Below are positions 29,423 through 41,446 of a stretch of DNA of 64,000 bases, piece by piece. A model generated the notes under the pieces. It worked only from the letters and a program-made list of their open reading frames with translations, made no database searches and was not told the DNA's origin. How positions within the stretch are numbered: position 1 is the first letter of the stretch; every line of letters begins with the position of its first letter. The stretch comes from Corynebacterium sputi DSM 45148 (GTDB lineage: Bacteria; Actinomycetota; Actinomycetes; Mycobacteriales; Mycobacteriaceae), in assembly GCF_000427865.1 (NCBI RefSeq), contig NZ_ATYV01000005.1:62128-126127 (forward strand), read 5' to 3'. The position numbers and the translations under genes were made by a program.

Positions 29423-30082
29423 ATGAGCAGGATCTTCGATTGCTCGACGGAGAAAACCCTGGAGAGCGGGTTGACCGCCGCCACTGATTCGGTGAGCGCT
29501 GGACGCCTTGTGGTCATGCCGACCGACACTGTGTACGGCATCGGCTGCGACGCCTTCAACAACACGGCCGTCGAGTCACTGCTGCGGGCGAAGAACCGTG
29601 GGCCGGACATGCCGGTGCCGGTCCTCGTCGGTTCCTGGACCACCATTGAGGGGCTCGTCCGTGAGCACACCGCGCACAGCCGCGCCCTCGTGGAAGCATT
29701 CTGGCCCGGGGGACTGTCGATCGTTGTCCACCAGGCACCCAGCCTGCCGTGGAACCTCGGCGATACCCGGGGCACCGTCATGTTGCGGATGCCGATGCAT
29801 CCTGTGGCCATCGAACTTCTCCGCCGCACCGGACCAATGGCTGTGTCCTCAGCCAATATTTCGGGACAGGACCCTGCTCTGAGTGCTGTCCGCGCCAAGC
29901 AGCAGCTCGGCGAGAACGTATCTGTGTACCTTGACGCCGGACAGGCAACCATTGGCACCGCATCGACAATCGTTGACCTGACACAGGGCGCTCCGCTGAT
30001 CCTGCGCGAGGGAGCGATCGGTGCTGATCGTGTCGGTGAAGTCCTGGGGGTTGATCCGGAGACCTTGCGGCGCAGCGTCTGA
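29423..30082 (+). CDS. sua5: L-threonylcarbamoyladenylate synthase (Sua5/YrdC)
   Basis: A 219-residue YrdC-fold protein making threonylcarbamoyl-AMP for the t6A37 modification of ANN-decoding tRNAs. Characteristic stretches are MPTDTVYGIGCDAFN, RAKNRGPDMPVPVLV, FWPGGLSIV and SSANISGQ. It is the short form without the C-terminal Sua5 domain. GAAGGGAAG lies just before the ATG. It belongs to the rho-prfA-prmC-sua5-wecA series. Confidence 0.93.
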   Translation: MSRIFDCSTEKTLESGLTAATDSVSAGRLVVMPTDTVYGIGCDAFNNTAVESLLRAKNRGPDMPVPVLVGSWTTIEGLVREHTAHSRALVEAFWPGGLSIVVHQAPSLPWNLGDTRGTVMLRMPMHPVAIELLRRTGPMAVSSANISGQDPALSAVRAKQQLGENVSVYLDAGQATIGTASTIVDLTQGAPLILREGAIGADRVGEVLGVDPETLRRSV

Positions 30083-30089
30083 CAACACC

Positions 30090-31421
30090 ATGGAGACCAG
30101 GGAGCTAGTTCTCGCGGCGAGCGGATTCGGCGGTGCAGGAGTGCCGATCCGCGAGTTGACGCTGCTCGTTCTGGTCTCTGCTGCTGTCACTTACTTGTTG
30201 ACAGGTGTTGTCCGATGGGCCGTGGTGAAGTCCGGTCATATGGACATGCCGCGATCGCGCGACGTCCACGACATCCCCAAACCCCGCCTCGGTGGCGCGG
30301 CGATGTTCACAGGTTTCATCGCCGCAGTGTTCCTCGCCTCGATGCTCCCTGCACTAACTCGAGGCTTCCCACCGACTACCCCAGACATGACAGCCGTGGT
30401 CCTCGCGGCGGCAGTACTGCTGTTGGTGGGGGTTTTGGACGACCTGTTTGACCTCGATGCGATCACGAAGTTCATCGGGCAGGTCATCGCTGCACTCATC
30501 CTCTCGATGAAGGGCGTGACCTGGTACCTCTTCTATCTCCCGTTCGGTGGGGGATCGGTGGTTGTGCTTGACCCGGTGACGTCGACGATCCTGACGGTCT
30601 TCTTTACCGTCACGCTGATCAATGCCATTAACTTCGTCGATGGAATTGATGGGCTAGCCGCTGGCCTGGGCATGATCGCCGCTGCCGCCATCCTCTTGTA
30701 TTCGATGGCGATGCTGTACGACCAAGGCGGTACCGTCGCTGCCTATCCGCCGGCCATGATTTCTGCTGCCCTGCTCGGAGCGTGTTTGGGGTTCCTCCCG
30801 CACAACTTCGAGCCATCCAGAATCTTCATGGGTGACTCCGGTGCGATGCTGATCGGCCTGTTGCTTGCTGCTGCGTCGATCTCTGCGTCAGGCCGAATTT
30901 CCCCAACCATGTACGGCACCGCAGACGCGGTGGCCCTCTGGTCCCCGGTCATCGTAATTGCAGCGGCGTTGTCGGTGCCTCTGCTCGACCTGATCATGGC
31001 TGTGGTCCGTCGTGTTCGAGCAGGCAAGTCTCCCTTCGCTCCAGACAAGATGCATCTGCACCACCGACTGCTGGATATGGGGCACACCCATCGCCGAGTC
31101 GTGCTGGTGTTGTACACCTGGGTCAGTGTCGTGGCCTATGGCGCAGTCGGCACAACGATCTTCCCGTGGCGATTCGTTGTCGTCACGTTCCTTCTCTTTA
31201 TGGTTCTGGCGGCCTTGTTTACGTTCGGCCCCTACTTCGGAGGTAGGAAAACACGGAGGCGCTTCGGTAGCGACTCCGTCGAACAACCCCCGGCCAGGGC
31301 GCAACGTGAGCCCCGCCGGCCGCCTCGTCGAGCTGACGTCGGTCCAAAACGTCCCTCTGGACTCGGGGGAGTGCCCACTGACGCGGCACGCGTACGCAGG
31401 GACCCGACCCGCGGCAGGTAA
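30090..31421 (+). CDS. wecA: Decaprenyl-phosphate GlcNAc-1-phosphate transferase (WecA/Rfe)
   Basis: A polytopic membrane enzyme of the MraY/WecA family that transfers GlcNAc-1-P to polyprenyl phosphate, starting the linker unit that joins arabinogalactan to peptidoglycan. It shows about eleven membrane segments, the catalytic GVLDDLFDLD, NFVDGIDGLAAG, and the cytoplasmic HLHHRLLDMGHTHRR. The C-terminal tail (about 385-443) is Arg/Pro-rich. The ATG at 30090 is used; a GTG at 30139-30141, starting at GVPIRELTL, has GCAGGA nearby but lies in another register, so the exact N-terminus is open. Known from the family: essential in mycolata. Confidence 0.9.
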   Translation: METRELVLAASGFGGAGVPIRELTLLVLVSAAVTYLLTGVVRWAVVKSGHMDMPRSRDVHDIPKPRLGGAAMFTGFIAAVFLASMLPALTRGFPPTTPDMTAVVLAAAVLLLVGVLDDLFDLDAITKFIGQVIAALILSMKGVTWYLFYLPFGGGSVVVLDPVTSTILTVFFTVTLINAINFVDGIDGLAAGLGMIAAAAILLYSMAMLYDQGGTVAAYPPAMISAALLGACLGFLPHNFEPSRIFMGDSGAMLIGLLLAAASISASGRISPTMYGTADAVALWSPVIVIAAALSVPLLDLIMAVVRRVRAGKSPFAPDKMHLHHRLLDMGHTHRRVVLVLYTWVSVVAYGAVGTTIFPWRFVVVTFLLFMVLAALFTFGPYFGGRKTRRRFGSDSVEQPPARAQREPRRPPRRADVGPKRPSGLGGVPTDAARVRRDPTRGR

Positions 31422-31432
31422 ACTCTGCTGGC

Positions 31433-31924
31433 GTGAGTAACGAGAACCAGGAAGCACAGAACGAGTTCGAGGCGGCAGCTGCCGCGAGGAACGCCGAAAT
31501 CGCCGATGCGGTCACGAAGTATGACGACTCCCGTAGGCCCCTGGCCTCAGCGGCAAAGTACGGCGCGATGGCTCTTGCTGCCATGACCGTTGTGTCACTG
31601 GCTATTTGGGGTGGGGCAAAGGGGATGCCCGGAGTGTGGTCGGTCCTGCTCGGTGCGCTCATCGGGGGAGGTTTCGTCCTGCTGACCGTTGCCACTGTCT
31701 ACATGACCGCGAAGACCACTCCGCAGATGACCGGAGCTATCGTTTTGGGGGGATGGATCCTCAAGGTCGTTGTACTGATTGTGATTCTCCTCATTATTAG
31801 GGACCTGACCTTCTATGACCCAGTGGCCCTTTTCGTCACTGTCGTCCTTGCTTTGGTGGTTACCCTCGGCGCCGAGGTGTGGGGAATGGCACAGGAGAAT
31901 CTGACCTACACGGGGTCACGCTGA
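31433..31924 (+). CDS. AtpI-like membrane protein preceding the ATP synthase operon
   Basis: A 163-residue protein with a charged, Ala/Glu-rich N-terminus (about 1-40) and four hydrophobic segments (about 43-60, 68-92, 102-122, 128-150). Its place just before atpB and its four-helix layout fit AtpI/Unc-I-like proteins, which help assemble the c-ring; the similarity is positional as much as sequence-based. It starts at GTG, 11 bp after wecA. Confidence 0.75.
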   Translation: MSNENQEAQNEFEAAAAARNAEIADAVTKYDDSRRPLASAAKYGAMALAAMTVVSLAIWGGAKGMPGVWSVLLGALIGGGFVLLTVATVYMTAKTTPQMTGAIVLGGWILKVVVLIVILLIIRDLTFYDPVALFVTVVLALVVTLGAEVWGMAQENLTYTGSR

Positions 31925-32341
31925 TAAACGCCTGAGCAGGGGTGCTGCGCTGGTCCAGGGGTGGGGCTGCGCAAAAGGGGGTGGCAAGCCTTGACCTGCG
32001 CTGTTGGGGATTGTCGGGTTAGCTGCCCCATTGTGGTGGACCTGACGGGAACACCGGTAGCGGGGTTGGTCATTGAAATGGTCATGGACTCGATGCGATT
32101 ATCCGTGACGAAGCTGTTATTCTGAGCGGCGGGTAAGACAGCTGATGATGGCTTCGGCCTGCCTCCGTACAGTTCGGGGCGTCCAAGTCGTGTGTCGCAA
32201 GCTCCGCTTTCACGGGGTAGCGATTGCTGATCTCCCCGTGAGCTCCGCCCGGATGTGTGAGGGAATCTGCGGAGAGCACGTTAAGCGACATCCTTCACGC
32301 CGCTTGACCTTGTTCATGCGGTCCAATCACGGGAGAGAACG
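31925..32341 (+). promoter_or_regulatory. Long gene-free region/leader upstream of atpB
   Basis: No convincing coding sequence was found in these 417 bp. The stretch probably holds the atp operon promoter and a long untranslated leader. TATTCT at 32118-32123 is a weak -10 candidate without a clear -35. The ribosome site GGGAGAG (32331-32337) lies at the end. Confidence 0.4.
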
Positions 32342-33157
32342 CTGAGCGTTACAACACTTGCGTTTAAGGGCGAATATCACGCGCCCACCTTGGAGCAGGA
32401 GTTTTTCCCGGGTGACTATTACGGCAATTTCATCCTCGGTACGGGCGTCGAATGGTACACCCTTGACCGATTGATGATCGTCCGTATTCTCATGGCCGCC
32501 ATCATCGGTATCTTCTTCGTCATCGCTATGCGGCGACCGAAGCTGGTTCCGACCGGACTGCAGAACGTCGCGGAGTACTTCCTGGACTTCGTCCGCATTT
32601 ACATCGCTGAAGAAATCTTGGGCAAGAAGGATGGCAAGCGGTTCCTGCCGATTCTTTGCACCATCTTCTTCCTGGTTTTCGCGATGAACATCGCGGCCGT
32701 TATCCCGGTACTGAACATCTCACCCAACGCACGTATCGGTATGCCGATCGTGCTCGCGGGACTCGCGTACATCACGTTCATCTACGCGGGCTCGAAGGAG
32801 TATGGCTTCTTCAAGTTCGTTAAGTCTTCCGTGGTGATCCCGAACATTCCCCCGGCACTGCACATCATCGTGGTGCCGATCGAGATCTTCTCCACCTTCG
32901 TTCTTCGTCCGGTTACGCTGGCCATCCGTTTGATGGCCATCATGCTGGCCGGCCACATGGTCCTCGTCCTTCTTTTCGGTGCCACGAACTTCTTCTTCTG
33001 GCAGCTGAATGGCTGGACCGCCATGTCCGCACTTACCGTCGTCGGCGCAATCCTCTTCACGCTGTTCGAGTTGCTGGTCATTTTCCTGCAGGCGTACATC
33101 TTCGCGCTGCTGACCGCTGTCTACATCGAACTGTCGATACACGCGGATAGCCACTAG
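32342..33157 (+). CDS. atpB: ATP synthase subunit a (CTG start inferred)
   Basis: Fo subunit a forms the proton half-channels against the c-ring. The protein is polytopic with the essential arginine in the RPVTLAIRLMA helix and the typical QAYIFALLTAVYIEL last helix. The only standard in-frame start is TTG at 32390, which has no ribosome site and would remove the segment AFKGEYHAPTLEQ, a part corynebacterial subunit a normally has in some form. The upstream frame is open to 32285 and contains no ATG, GTG or TTG. CTG at 32342 has GGAG at 6 nt spacing and gives 271 residues, so it is proposed as the start. The conventional call would be 32390. Confidence 0.85.
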   Translation: MSVTTLAFKGEYHAPTLEQEFFPGDYYGNFILGTGVEWYTLDRLMIVRILMAAIIGIFFVIAMRRPKLVPTGLQNVAEYFLDFVRIYIAEEILGKKDGKRFLPILCTIFFLVFAMNIAAVIPVLNISPNARIGMPIVLAGLAYITFIYAGSKEYGFFKFVKSSVVIPNIPPALHIIVVPIEIFSTFVLRPVTLAIRLMAIMLAGHMVLVLLFGATNFFFWQLNGWTAMSALTVVGAILFTLFELLVIFLQAYIFALLTAVYIELSIHADSH

Positions 33158-33164
33158 GTAACCC

Positions 33165-33181
33165 GCCCTGCCTGGCAGGGC
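33165..33181 (+). other. Intercistronic hairpin between atpB and atpE
   Basis: GCCCTGC (33165-33171) and GCAGGGC (33175-33181) form a 7-bp stem with a 3-nt loop, without a T tract. It lies 8 nt after the atpB stop in a 122-bp gap and could protect or mark an atpE-containing processed mRNA. Confidence 0.45.
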
Positions 33182-33201
33182 ACTCGCTCCAAATTGAATA
33201 G

Positions 33202-33519
<318 letters not shown>

Positions 33520-33547
33520 ACCGGACACAGGCGGAGATCACTGAACC

Positions 33548-34120
33548 ATGAACGAATTCATTAACTTTTTCGCGGCGGAGGGTGAGGTGCTTCCTTTCGA
33601 GGGAGAGCCCATCAACCCTCTGTTTCCCGCGACGTATGACATCGTCTGGTCCATTATCCCGCTCGTTGTCGTCCTGGTCCTCTTCTGGAAGTTTGTTCTT
33701 CCGAAGTTCCAGGAAGTTTTGACCGAGCGGGAGGACAAGATTGAGGGAGGCATCGCGCGCGCTGAGGCTGCACAGGCCGAAGCCGACGCCGCCCTCGAGA
33801 AGTACAACAGCCAGCTCGCTGAGGCCCGCACTGAAGCCGCGAAGATTCGCGACGAGGCCCGAGTTCAGGGCCAGAAGATCATTGCCGATGCCACCACTAA
33901 GGCTAACGACGAGAGTGCTCGCATTCTCGAAGCCGGTGACAAGCAGCTGCAGGCTCAGCGCGACCAGGTCGTCACTGAGCTTCGTAAGGAACTGGGACAG
34001 ACCTCGATCTCTCTCGCTGAGCGCCTCATGGGCGAGCAGCTCACGGACGGCGTCAAGCAGTCCGGGACGATCGACAACTTCCTCAGCAACCTCGATACCG
34101 TGGCCCCGGCCGGAAAGTAG
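33548..34120 (+). CDS. atpF: ATP synthase subunit b
   Basis: A 190-residue peripheral-stalk protein: one N-terminal membrane helix (about 25-48) followed by a long charged, Ala/Glu-rich coiled coil. It joins subunit a to delta and F1. It lies 28 bp after atpE and 5 bp before atpH. Confidence 0.95.
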   Translation: MNEFINFFAAEGEVLPFEGEPINPLFPATYDIVWSIIPLVVVLVLFWKFVLPKFQEVLTEREDKIEGGIARAEAAQAEADAALEKYNSQLAEARTEAAKIRDEARVQGQKIIADATTKANDESARILEAGDKQLQAQRDQVVTELRKELGQTSISLAERLMGEQLTDGVKQSGTIDNFLSNLDTVAPAGK

Positions 34121-34125
34121 GCGAC

Positions 34126-34944
34126 ATGCACGCAGCTAGCCGCGAATCCCTGGCATCGCTCCGCACGGAGCTGGACGCCCTTCTGGGTAACTCCGGCAAC
34201 GCCGTCGCGGAGGGAGCCACCACCGGTTCCGAGCTTTTCGACGTCGTCGAGCTCCTCGACTCCGACCGCGGCCTGCGTCGCGCCGTCGCCGACCAGTCGG
34301 CTTCGGCCGAGGAGCGCTCCGGTCTGATCCGGGGCCTGCTCGAAGGCAAGGTTTCCGAATTGACCCTCAAGGTCGTCGGAACCGCTGCCGCGCAGACCTG
34401 GTCCTCGTCCCGCGATCTGCGGAACGCACTTGTTGAGTTGGGCCGTGTTGCCCTTCTCCGCAGTGCGGAGGGCCAGCGCCAGCTCGAGACCGTTGAGGAC
34501 GAGCTGTTCCGACTGGGACACATCCTGGCCACTGAGTCGCAGCTCGAGCAGCTGCTGGCGGATAAGGCCGCCACCCCTGAAGCCAAGCGCGGACTCCTCG
34601 CCTCGGTGCTCTACGGCAAGGTCACTTCTGTGACCGAAGCCCTGGCACTGCAGGTTGTTGGACGTCCGGAGCTCCGCCCCGCGGACGACATGAACTCTCT
34701 CTCCGGTCTGGCTGCAAGCCTCCGGAACAAGGTCGTCGCCCGTGTGACCAGCGCCGCTACCCTCTCCACGGAGCAGGAAGGCGCGTTGGGCGACAAGCTC
34801 AGCCGCATCTACGGCGACGAGATGTCAATCCACACCGAGGTCGATGAGTCGATCCTCGGAGGTCTGGTCATCCGGGTCGGCGATGAGGTCATCGACGGTA
34901 GCCTCTCGAGTAAAATCGAGAAGCTCCGGCTGGGCCTCGGCTGA
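34126..34944 (+). CDS. atpH: ATP synthase subunit delta
   Basis: A 272-residue OSCP/delta protein, longer than the 180 or so residues usual outside the group; the extended form is normal in corynebacteria. The C-terminal ESILGGLVIRVGDEVIDGS is the conserved OSCP signature. It links the stator to the top of F1. atpA begins 51 bp later. Confidence 0.94.
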   Translation: MHAASRESLASLRTELDALLGNSGNAVAEGATTGSELFDVVELLDSDRGLRRAVADQSASAEERSGLIRGLLEGKVSELTLKVVGTAAAQTWSSSRDLRNALVELGRVALLRSAEGQRQLETVEDELFRLGHILATESQLEQLLADKAATPEAKRGLLASVLYGKVTSVTEALALQVVGRPELRPADDMNSLSGLAASLRNKVVARVTSAATLSTEQEGALGDKLSRIYGDEMSIHTEVDESILGGLVIRVGDEVIDGSLSSKIEKLRLGLG

Positions 34945-34995
34945 CGGATGGAAAACGTAAGCACTGTAAGAGAATTTACCGAGAGCAGGAATAAC

Positions 34996-36636
34996 ATGGC
35001 GGAGCTGACGATCTCCAGCGATGAGATCCGTAGCGCGATTGCGAACTACACCTCGAGCCACACGCCTCAGACCTCCATCGAAGAGGTCGGCACTGTGGTC
35101 AGCGCCGCCGACGGTATCGCACAGGTTGCGGGTATGCCGTCGGTGATGACCAACGAGCTTCTCGAGTTCCCGGGCGGCGTCATTGGCGTCGCGCAGAACC
35201 TCGACACCGATCGCATCGGCGTCGTGGTCCTGGGTAACTACGAGTCCCTTTCTGAGGGTGACGAGGTCAAGCGGACGGGCGATGTCCTGTCCATCCCGGT
35301 CGGGGACAAGTTCCTCGGTCGCGTAATCAACCCCCTGGGCCAGCCGATCGACGGCCTGGGCGACATTGAGGCTGAAGAGAACCGAGTTCTCGAGCTTCAG
35401 GCCCCCGACGTGCTGCAGCGCCAGCCCGTCGAGGAGCCGATGCAGACCGGCATCAAGGCTATTGACGCCATGACGCCGATCGGCCGTGGTCAGCGCCAGC
35501 TGATCATTGGTGACCGTAAGACCGGTAAGACCGCCGTCTGCCTGGACACCATCATCAACCAGAAGGCCAATTGGGAGACCGGAGACCCGACGAAGCAGGT
35601 GCGTTGCATCTACGTCGCCGTCGGTCAGAAGGGTTCGACCATCGCCGGCGTTCGTAAGACGCTGGAAGAGAACGGTGCGCTGGATTACACCACCATCGTT
35701 GCTGCTCCGGCATCTGACGCCGCAGGCTTCAAGTGGCTGGCACCGTTCTCCGGCGCCGCACTGGGCCAGCACTGGATGTACCAGGGACAGCACGTCCTGG
35801 TCATTTACGATGATCTGACCAAGCAGGCTGAGGCCTACCGTGCGATCTCCCTTCTGCTGCGCCGCCCGCCGGGCCGCGAGGCATACCCGGGTGACGTCTT
35901 CTACCTGCACTCCCGTCTGCTGGAGCGTGCTGCGAAGCTCTCCGACAAAATGGGCGCAGGTTCGATGACCGCACTGCCGATCATCGAGACCAAGGCCAAT
36001 GACGTTTCTGCGTTCATTCCGACCAACGTGATCTCGATCACCGACGGTCAGGTCTTCCTCGAGTCCGACCTGTTCAACCAGGGTGTCCGCCCGGCCATCA
36101 ACGTCGGTATCTCCGTCTCCCGTGTCGGTGGTGCCGCTCAGACCAAGGGCATGAAGAAGGTCTCCGGTAACCTGCGACTCGACCTCGCCGCGTACCGCGA
36201 CCTCGAGGCGTTCGCTATGTTCGCCTCTGACCTGGATGACGCATCTAAGGCTCAGCTGGACCGCGGTCAGCGCCTCGTTGAGCTGCTGAAGCAGGCCGAA
36301 AACCGTCCGCAGACTGTCGAGAACCAGATGACTTCCATCTACCTCGCCGGCAAGGGCGAGTTCGACGACGTTCCGGTTGAGGACGTCCGTCGTTTCGAGG
36401 CTGAACTGCTCGAGTACCTGCACGACAACGCTCCGCAGGTTTACCAGCAGATCGATGGCGGCAAGATGTTCGACTCTGAGTCGATCGCGACCATCGTCGA
36501 CATGACCGGCCAGTTCAAGAAGTCTTTCCAGACTTCTGAGGGACACCCCGTCGTGACGGAGGCTCCTACGGAGGCTCTGAAGGACGAGGACGTCACCAAC
36601 GAGCAGATTACGGTTACCCGCAAGTCCGTGAAGTAG
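34996..36636 (+). CDS. atpA: ATP synthase subunit alpha
   Basis: A 546-residue non-catalytic nucleotide-binding F1 subunit with P-loop GDRKTGKT (172-179), the [13 protein letters not shown] region and the [17 protein letters not shown] signature. The ATG at 34996 ([12 protein letters not shown]) is preferred over an in-frame upstream ATG at 34948 because GAGAGCAGGA precedes it at suitable distance. A C-terminal extension beyond the E. coli length (after about 510) is typical of actinobacteria. Confidence 0.97.
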   Translation: MAELTISSDEIRSAIANYTSSHTPQTSIEEVGTVVSAADGIAQVAGMPSVMTNELLEFPGGVIGVAQNLDTDRIGVVVLGNYESLSEGDEVKRTGDVLSIPVGDKFLGRVINPLGQPIDGLGDIEAEENRVLELQAPDVLQRQPVEEPMQTGIKAIDAMTPIGRGQRQLIIGDRKTGKTAVCLDTIINQKANWETGDPTKQVRCIYVAVGQKGSTIAGVRKTLEENGALDYTTIVAAPASDAAGFKWLAPFSGAALGQHWMYQGQHVLVIYDDLTKQAEAYRAISLLLRRPPGREAYPGDVFYLHSRLLERAAKLSDKMGAGSMTALPIIETKANDVSAFIPTNVISITDGQVFLESDLFNQGVRPAINVGISVSRVGGAAQTKGMKKVSGNLRLDLAAYRDLEAFAMFASDLDDASKAQLDRGQRLVELLKQAENRPQTVENQMTSIYLAGKGEFDDVPVEDVRRFEAELLEYLHDNAPQVYQQIDGGKMFDSESIATIVDMTGQFKKSFQTSEGHPVVTEAPTEALKDEDVTNEQITVTRKSVK

Positions 36637-36689
36637 GCGGATATGCGAAACACAACCGTCATCGGAATGAAGAAGGGAGGCGTTAGATA

Positions 36690-39118
<2,429 letters not shown>

Positions 39119-39130
39119 GGGGCGATCCAC

Positions 39131-39499
39131 ATGGCTGACATCACCTGTGAACTCGTGGCGGTCGAGCGACTGCTCTGGGAGGGTAAGGCCTCCTCGGTAG
39201 TCGCTCAGACCACCGAGGGTGAGATCGGCGTGCTGCCCGGTCACCAGCCGTTCCTCGGGCAGCTGCTCGAGCACGGCACCGTGACCATCACCACCACGGA
39301 TGGCGAGAAGCTCGTCGCTGCGGTGCAGGGCGGATTCCTCTCTGTTTCGACGACCAAGATCACCATCCTCGCGGATACCGCGAAGTGGGCGAACGAGGTC
39401 GACTCCGCTGCAGCGAAGGCTGCACTGGAATCGGACGATGAGGAAGTCGTGGCTGAGGCTGAAGCCGAATTGGCCGCCATCCGGCGCGCTAAGGGCTAA
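39131..39499 (+). CDS. atpC: ATP synthase subunit epsilon
   Basis: A 122-residue F1 subunit with the N-terminal beta-sandwich ([16 protein letters not shown]) and a short C-terminal helical part. It regulates coupling and ATPase activity and closes the operon 12 bp after atpD. Confidence 0.95.
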   Translation: MADITCELVAVERLLWEGKASSVVAQTTEGEIGVLPGHQPFLGQLLEHGTVTITTTDGEKLVAAVQGGFLSVSTTKITILADTAKWANEVDSAAAKAALESDDEEVVAEAEAELAAIRRAKG

Positions 39500-39550
39500 G
39501 TCTGATCTGCCCAGGGCGGTCACTCTGACCGAACCCTAGTACTTCACTTG

Positions 39551-39589
39551 ACCGGGCCTCGGATCCAATTGGATCCGAGGCCCGGTTTT
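39551..39589 (+). terminator. Strong terminator of the atp operon
   Basis: A perfect 36-nt palindrome (39551-39586, 18-bp arms) ends in TTTT at 39586-39589. It lies 51 bp after atpC. The remaining sequence up to 39803 holds no recognised feature beyond the presumed promoter of the next gene. Confidence 0.93.
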
Positions 39590-39803
39590 GGCTGTCTAAA
39601 ACCCTGTGTGGTGCACAAACCCTGGTGGTGGCCCCAGGTGCTAGCAATCGCTGTGCCAAATCCGTCGTGGGCCTTTCACGGAACGGCGTTCGGTTACTTG
39701 GTGATTTCCGGGACCCTCTTTTGTGGGTTACGCTGGTCGGAAACGGAGCTGTAGCCGTCACCCCAGTCCCGGCCGCAGCCAGGCCAGCGAAAGCGAGTCG
39801 ACC

Positions 39804-40292
39804 GTGTCTTACTTCCTTGTTTCCCTCGTTGCATTGTTTGTAGCGGCGCTCGGTGGCTCTGTGGCCACGTGGCGTTTCTTTCGCCTTCGCAAACGTGGTC
39901 TTCCTCTTGCAGTTCGCCCCCTGCCTGGTTCGCCAGACGGATTGGATTGGCGCCATGCAGTCATCATCCTCACGGACAAGCGTGCCCAGGTCTATCGGTT
40001 GCGCTCGCTGCGTCCGGGGTTTGACCAGTCTTTCTCTCGCAATGCAGTCCACGTGGAATCGCGTCGTGAACTGACGCGGCAGGAAGAACCGCTCTTCGAG
40101 CACAATGAACACGTTCTCCGCATGGAGCACGACAAGGGGCACGGCTGGGAGTTTGCCGTGAATGACTCAGGGGATACCGCGATCGTCGCGTGGATTGAGT
40201 CCGCGCCGTCGTCGGAACACCGTCGCAGGCTGCCGACGGACATGGAACGCAAGTATCAGAGCATTCGGGAGCGCTCCCGCCGCGAGCGGTAG
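39804..40292 (+). CDS. DUF2550 membrane-anchored protein
   Basis: A 162-residue protein with one N-terminal transmembrane helix followed by a basic linker (RLRKRG) and a soluble domain. It matches the DUF2550 family found after the ATP synthase operon in Mycobacteriales. The GTG at 39804 starts just before the membrane helix. Function unknown. Confidence 0.85.
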   Translation: MSYFLVSLVALFVAALGGSVATWRFFRLRKRGLPLAVRPLPGSPDGLDWRHAVIILTDKRAQVYRLRSLRPGFDQSFSRNAVHVESRRELTRQEEPLFEHNEHVLRMEHDKGHGWEFAVNDSGDTAIVAWIESAPSSEHRRRLPTDMERKYQSIRERSRRER

Positions 40293-40334
40293 CCGGGTTC
40301 ATCGGGCTCTGCCCGCGCGGGTTAAGGTTGTGGA

Positions 40335-41027
40335 ATGCGTCTTGTCATCGCCCGTTGCACTGTTGATTACGTCGGTCGTCTGACCGCGCACCTTCCAGAG
40401 GCGACCCGCCTGCTGCTGGTCAAAGCGGATGGTTCGGTCTCCGTTCATGCTGATGACCGTGCGTATAAGCCTCTCAACTGGATGACCCCGCCGTGCACCC
40501 TTGTCGAGACCTCGATTGAGGACGAGACGGGGGAGGACACCGGCGAATTTCTGTGGATCGTGGAGAACAAGAAGGGCGAGCAGCTCCGGATCACCGTCAG
40601 CGAGATCCTGCTCGACCACGCTGAAGAGCTGGGACAGGATCCGGGTCTGCTCAAGGACGGCGTTGAGGCTCATCTGCAGGAATTGCTGGCTGAGCACTTC
40701 GCAACCTTTGGCGAGGGCTGGACCCTTATCCGGCGTGAGTTCCCCACAGCCATCGGCCCGGTCGATCTCCTCGGCCGGGATCAGGACGGCAAGACCGTCG
40801 CCATTGAGGTTAAGCGCCGCGGTGGGATCGACGGCGTTGAACAGCTCACTCGCTACCTGGAGATGCTGAACCGCGACGAACTGCTGGCTCCTGTCTCCGG
40901 CGTTTTCGCGGCACAGGACATCAAGCCCCAAGCACGCACTCTGGCGGAGGATCGCGGCATCCGCTGTGTCACCGTCGACTATGACTCGCTCCGGGGCGTC
41001 GAATCCGACGAACTCAGGCTGTTCTGA
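40335..41027 (+). CDS. nucS: Mismatch-specific endonuclease NucS/EndoMS
   Basis: A 230-residue nuclease that replaces MutS/MutL in most actinobacteria by cutting both strands at mismatches. The N-terminal dimerisation domain starts [16 protein letters not shown]; the C-terminal RecB-like nuclease has D144 in GPVDLLG, E158 and K160 in AIEVKRRGG, and QLTRYLE. The length is typical. Its stop overlaps the start of the next gene by one base. No beta-clamp motif was examined in detail, though the C-terminus (ESDELRLF) fits a clamp-binding end. Confidence 0.95.
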   Translation: MRLVIARCTVDYVGRLTAHLPEATRLLLVKADGSVSVHADDRAYKPLNWMTPPCTLVETSIEDETGEDTGEFLWIVENKKGEQLRITVSEILLDHAEELGQDPGLLKDGVEAHLQELLAEHFATFGEGWTLIRREFPTAIGPVDLLGRDQDGKTVAIEVKRRGGIDGVEQLTRYLEMLNRDELLAPVSGVFAAQDIKPQARTLAEDRGIRCVTVDYDSLRGVESDELRLF

Positions 41028-41350
41028 TGCCTCGGCGGAACCGCCCTCGGCGCTCCAATGACAAAGCAAAGGCGGTCGAGCATCGCCCGTTGCCCGGTGG
41101 GTTCTTCGGCACCCGCGTGGAAGCCGGCCCTGGCAGGCTCGCGAATGAGGACTTCAATGTTCGCGACGTGATGTCGTCCCAGGCAACGAAGTGGTACCGC
41201 TGTCCTGGCTGCGATCAGGAGATTCCTCCGGGCGTTGCTCACGTTGTTGCGTGGCCCGTCGAGTACGGCGGTGGCGCCGATGATCGCCGTCACTGGCACA
41301 AGAACTGCTGGAGCAAGCGTTCCCACCGAGGTGTCACGCGCAGGAAGTAA
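41027..41350 (+). CDS. Small zinc-ribbon-like protein downstream of nucS
   Basis: A 107-residue, Arg-rich protein. The middle has YRCPGCDQEIPPGVAHVVAW and later HWHKNCW: a CxxC...HxHxxC set that could bind zinc. Homologues next to nucS are often labelled ATP/GTP-binding protein without clear basis; no P-loop is present here. The one-base overlap with nucS suggests co-translation and perhaps a link to mismatch repair or nucleic acid binding, which is inference. Confidence 0.8.
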   Translation: MPRRNRPRRSNDKAKAVEHRPLPGGFFGTRVEAGPGRLANEDFNVRDVMSSQATKWYRCPGCDQEIPPGVAHVVAWPVEYGGGADDRRHWHKNCWSKRSHRGVTRRK

Positions 41351-41446
41351 CTTCCCTCGCTTCCCGACGCCCACCCCATACCCTCCCTGAACCACACCCG
41401 GTATTCTCTCTGGACTTGCAGTACAGAAAGAGCAACAGGGGTCAAC

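Noticed and set aside
32145-32345. 66-residue plus-strand frame before atpB
   Set aside because: No ribosome site or recognisable features; it overlaps the atpB leader and its ribosome site.
34825-36546. 573-residue minus-strand open frame
   Set aside because: Antisense shadow of atpA.
39551-39586. Perfect palindrome as a recombination site
   Set aside because: Its position right after atpC and the trailing T run make it an ordinary strong terminator.
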